A stretch of DNA of 64,000 bases from Parvibaculaceae bacterium PLY_AMNH_Bact1 (GTDB lineage: Bacteria > Pseudomonadota > Alphaproteobacteria > Parvibaculales > Parvibaculaceae). The DNA is taken from positions 496,001 to 560,000 of the forward strand of contig CP126168.1 of assembly GCA_032881465.1 (NCBI GenBank). The letters are read 5' to 3'. The notes under the pieces are model-generated. The model was not told the DNA's origin, did no database searches, and saw only the letters and a program-made list of their open reading frames with translations. The position numbers and the translations under genes are program-made. Below are positions 61,949 through 64,000 of this stretch, piece by piece; position 1 is the stretch's first letter; each line of letters starts with the position of its first letter.

Positions 61949-62737
61949 TTAATCCTTGAAAATGAGCGTCGCAGCCCACCCGGCAAAGGTGGCAAAGACC
62001 ACTGCAAAGATGCCGTAGAGAAGGGGCTGTTCGTGGGCAAAGGAGTAGATCGCCCGCTCCATCCCACTTTTTACAATAAAGAGTGGCGTTGAGGCAGCGT
62101 CGGATATTTGTCCGTTCGAAACCAGGTAGACCTTTGCGGTATATAGGCCGTTGGGCACATTGGAAGGAATGTCGACAGTCGCGCGAAAGAGGGAGCGGCC
62201 GAGGAAGGCTACACCGCTGGGCTCAGCGCGATAGAGGTTCTGCTTCTGCTTATTCCTCAGCAATGCCTGTGAAAACAGCTTCTGCTCGTCCTCGGTAAGA
62301 GATGTTTCAGTGCCCGTCGGCCCGAGGCCAGTTGCAGCGCCAAGGCCAATATGTCGCAGTCCCAGACCTTCAATGGTCCGCGTGTCCAACGAGACCACAC
62401 GTGACAAGGGGCGCGTGCTTGAAACAGCATAGAAGGAAGGCACGCGCTCAAACCGAACCGCATCATAGTTGATCCAGATGCCGGCGATCCGGTCTTTGCG
62501 ACGAACGGTGACAGGGCCTTCAGGGCCCGTGACCACAACGACGATGTCCCGTTCGGTTGCAAGGTCTGTTGGGTCTTCTGCTTCGACTGCCCCAAAGATC
62601 AAGATCTCAGTGCCAGTGAAGTTGGACCGAATGGAGATCTGGTGTTCTGACAGATCTGTGACCAGCTGATCTGCCTGTGCAGACCAGGAGGTGAGTATTG
62701 TCAGACAAACGCTGAAAACGAGTGTGGCGGACTTCAT
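61949..62737 (-). CDS. TIGR02186 family transmembrane protein
   Basis: 262 residues. Signal peptide to about ADQ (22), a periplasmic beta-rich domain (25-220) with ISIRSNFTGTEILIFG, and a C-terminal membrane helix (about 238-258). It matches the alphaproteobacterial TIGR02186 family, usually found next to a TauE/SafE transporter. Function unknown. It overlaps that gene by four bases. Confidence 0.9.
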   Translation of the reverse strand: MKSATLVFSVCLTILTSWSAQADQLVTDLSEHQISIRSNFTGTEILIFGAVEAEDPTDLATERDIVVVVTGPEGPVTVRRKDRIAGIWINYDAVRFERVPSFYAVSSTRPLSRVVSLDTRTIEGLGLRHIGLGAATGLGPTGTETSLTEDEQKLFSQALLRNKQKQNLYRAEPSGVAFLGRSLFRATVDIPSNVPNGLYTAKVYLVSNGQISDAASTPLFIVKSGMERAIYSFAHEQPLLYGIFAVVFATFAGWAATLIFKD

Positions 62738-63660
62738 GGAGCAACTCCCGTTGTCAGGGAGAAAAGTTCGTCCGGTTCAACGACGAGGTCGAAGCCCAGG
62801 CGCAAACCAACAAGAAGGACGATAAGGCCGAGAAGCGCCCTCAACTGTTCCCCGCGAAGCCGCTGCCCGGCCCGCGCGCCAAACTGAGCGCCAACCACGC
62901 CCCCAAGGAGCAATAGAAATGCCAGCAGGATATCGACAGCCTGGTTTTCAACTGCGTGGAGCACAGTGACCAAGGCTGTAACGAAGATGATCTGAAAAAG
63001 CGATGTGCCAACGACGACATTGGTTGGCATGCGCAGCATGTAGATCATGGCGGGCACCATAACGAAGCCGCCGCTAACGCCCATGATGGCAACGAGGATG
63101 CCGACAAAGGTCCCAATCGCAACAGGTGGGATCGCGCTGATATAAAGTTTCGAGCGCCGAAACCGCATTTTGAGAGGCAGGCCATGCATCCAACTATGGT
63201 GCGATCTGTTGGCAGATGCCGGGCTGCGGCCCTGGCGAACAGCGATGAGCGCTCTGACGCTCTCATTCAGCATCAAACTGCCGATCACACCCAGAAAGAG
63301 CACATAGGAAAGCGAAATCAAGAGATCGACTTGCCCGAGCGCGCGCACAAAGGCAAACAAATAGACACCAGCAAAAGCGCCCATGACGCCGCCGATCAAC
63401 AGCACGCCCCCCATCTTGAAGTCGACGGCACTTCGTCGCCAGTGCGCCACGACGCCTGAGATGGAGGAAGCAACGGTTTGGTTGGCCTGTGTCGCCACGG
63501 CGACTGCCGGCGGGATGCCGGTAAAGATGAGCAGCGGGGTCATCAGGAACCCGCCACCAACACCGAACATGCCGGATAAAAATCCGACAAGACCGCCCAT
63601 CCCTAATATCAGGAAGACGTTTACGGGTAGCTCTGCAATAGGGAGGTAAATTTGGAACAT
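62734..63660 (-). CDS. sulfite exporter TauE/SafE (TSUP) family permease
   Basis: 308 residues with about eight membrane helices in two repeats. GFLSGMFGVGGGFLMTPLL near 27 and VGILVAIMGVSGGFVMVPAM near 198 are the paired TSUP signatures. It exports sulfite or sulfonate-derived anions. It is cotranscribed with the TIGR02186 gene. Confidence 0.93.
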   Translation of the reverse strand: MFQIYLPIAELPVNVFLILGMGGLVGFLSGMFGVGGGFLMTPLLIFTGIPPAVAVATQANQTVASSISGVVAHWRRSAVDFKMGGVLLIGGVMGAFAGVYLFAFVRALGQVDLLISLSYVLFLGVIGSLMLNESVRALIAVRQGRSPASANRSHHSWMHGLPLKMRFRRSKLYISAIPPVAIGTFVGILVAIMGVSGGFVMVPAMIYMLRMPTNVVVGTSLFQIIFVTALVTVLHAVENQAVDILLAFLLLLGGVVGAQFGARAGQRLRGEQLRALLGLIVLLVGLRLGFDLVVEPDELFSLTTGVAP

Positions 63661-63734
63661 TCAACCAGCCCGTCCAGATGCCGCAGTTTGGTGCTGACGG
63701 GCGACGGCAAGTACCGTGTCACGCCGTCGATCGA

Positions 63735-64000
63735 TCACCGGACGTAGGCTTCCAGTGTGCTGAGAAGCTTCGTGTCGACGGCACCGGTGACACTAAGCCC
63801 AGCGGTGCGTTGAAAGTCACTGATGGCATCGCGTGTGCGTGGGCCCATCAACCCGTCTGCAGGGCCTGGCTGATAGCCAAGATCCCGCAGAAGACGTTGT
63901 GCTTTGGCGATCTCTGCGCTGGCCTGTGGAGCGCTTGAGGCACCATCAGTGCTAGTGAGCGACGCATTACTCCAATTGCCAAGCGAGGTGAGGTTGCCGT
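63735..64000 (-). CDS. peptidoglycan-binding domain protein, N-terminus outside window
   Basis: The C-terminal 87 residues are visible, ending at the stop 63737-63735. They hold one PG_binding_1 domain (IAKAQRLLRDLGYQPGPADG and TRDAISDFQR) after a low-complexity Ser/Ala linker. The rest of the protein lies beyond the right edge, so its class is unknown; lysozyme-like, SEL1 and serine protease proteins can all carry such a tail. Confidence 0.82.
   Translation of the reverse strand, partial: GNLTSLGNWSNASLTSTDGASSAPQASAEIAKAQRLLRDLGYQPGPADGLMGPRTRDAISDFQRTAGLSVTGAVDTKLLSTLEAYVR

Noticed and set aside
1-64000. CRISPR arrays, insertion sequences, integrons or a replication origin
   Set aside because: No regularly spaced repeats, transposase or integrase genes. 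One perfect DnaA box near gcrA is not enough for an origin.

Overview
The window is one contiguous, gene-dense stretch of an alphaproteobacterial chromosome with a mid-50s GC feel. It holds about 62 protein genes, one tRNA, one riboswitch and a dispersed intergenic repeat family. I see no phage, IS element, plasmid function or CRISPR array. The affiliation rests on gcrA with GANTC and DnaA-box signals, a SAM-II riboswitch before metZ, long forms of PstC and PstA, a class I lysyl-tRNA synthetase, the DUF952-pyrD pair, GPDRR-tailed receiver proteins, and imperfect palindromic repeats of the kind seen in Hyphomicrobiales/Parvibaculales. A marine Parvibaculales/Rhodobiaceae-like bacterium is my guess; the genus cannot be fixed from the sequence alone.

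Layout. 1-2.7 kb: PF10118 hydrolase, divergent TetR, ABM monooxygenase, SDR. 2.9-10.7 kb: a complete phosphate module, phoR-pstSCAB-phoU-phoB, with a triple Pho box before pstS and a hairpin between pstS and pstC. 10.7-12.6 kb: gcrA and an orphan ABC-2 permease. 12.7-19.7 kb: argD-argF-hslO-lipoprotein, then argE, trkH and apaG on the other strand; argF carries a frameshift. 19.7-22.4 kb: metZ under a SAM-II riboswitch, and a dCTP deaminase-like gene. 22.4-27.8 kb: FMN-dependent hydroxyacid dehydrogenase, amidohydrolase, radical SAM protein, unknown exported proteins, tRNA-Gly(CCC), MAPEG protein. 27.8-32.2 kb: two receiver-only proteins, a family 2 glycosyltransferase with an N-terminal MshEN domain, and a divergent membrane-anchored solute-binding-domain protein. 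32.2-39 kb: SixA, fatty acid hydroxylase, TerB-like protein, DinG-like helicase, and an unusual degenerate histidine kinase. 39-47 kb: lysK, an unknown lipoprotein/TPR pair, an S24 repressor, DUF952-pyrD, ArsC, MATE. 47-53 kb: two thioesterases divergent from an FMO, then TetR, esterase and acyl-CoA ligase. 53-64 kb: YdjM-type protein, quinone reductase, lipoprotein, small membrane protein, MscS, Lhr-type helicase plus PdeM, DUF3429, CcdA, TIGR02186 and TSUP proteins, and a partial peptidoglycan-binding protein.

Most of the window is housekeeping. The points I would look at first are: the glycosyltransferase whose two 24-residue MshEN motifs, 5 residues apart, predict direct c-di-GMP control, with its neighbouring receiver proteins and anchored sensor-like protein; the histidine kinase with altered N and G2 boxes and an HPt-like tail that lacks the phospho-accepting His; the argF frameshift; the DnaA box and GANTC site upstream of gcrA; and the repeat family, whose copies show compensatory changes in their stems.
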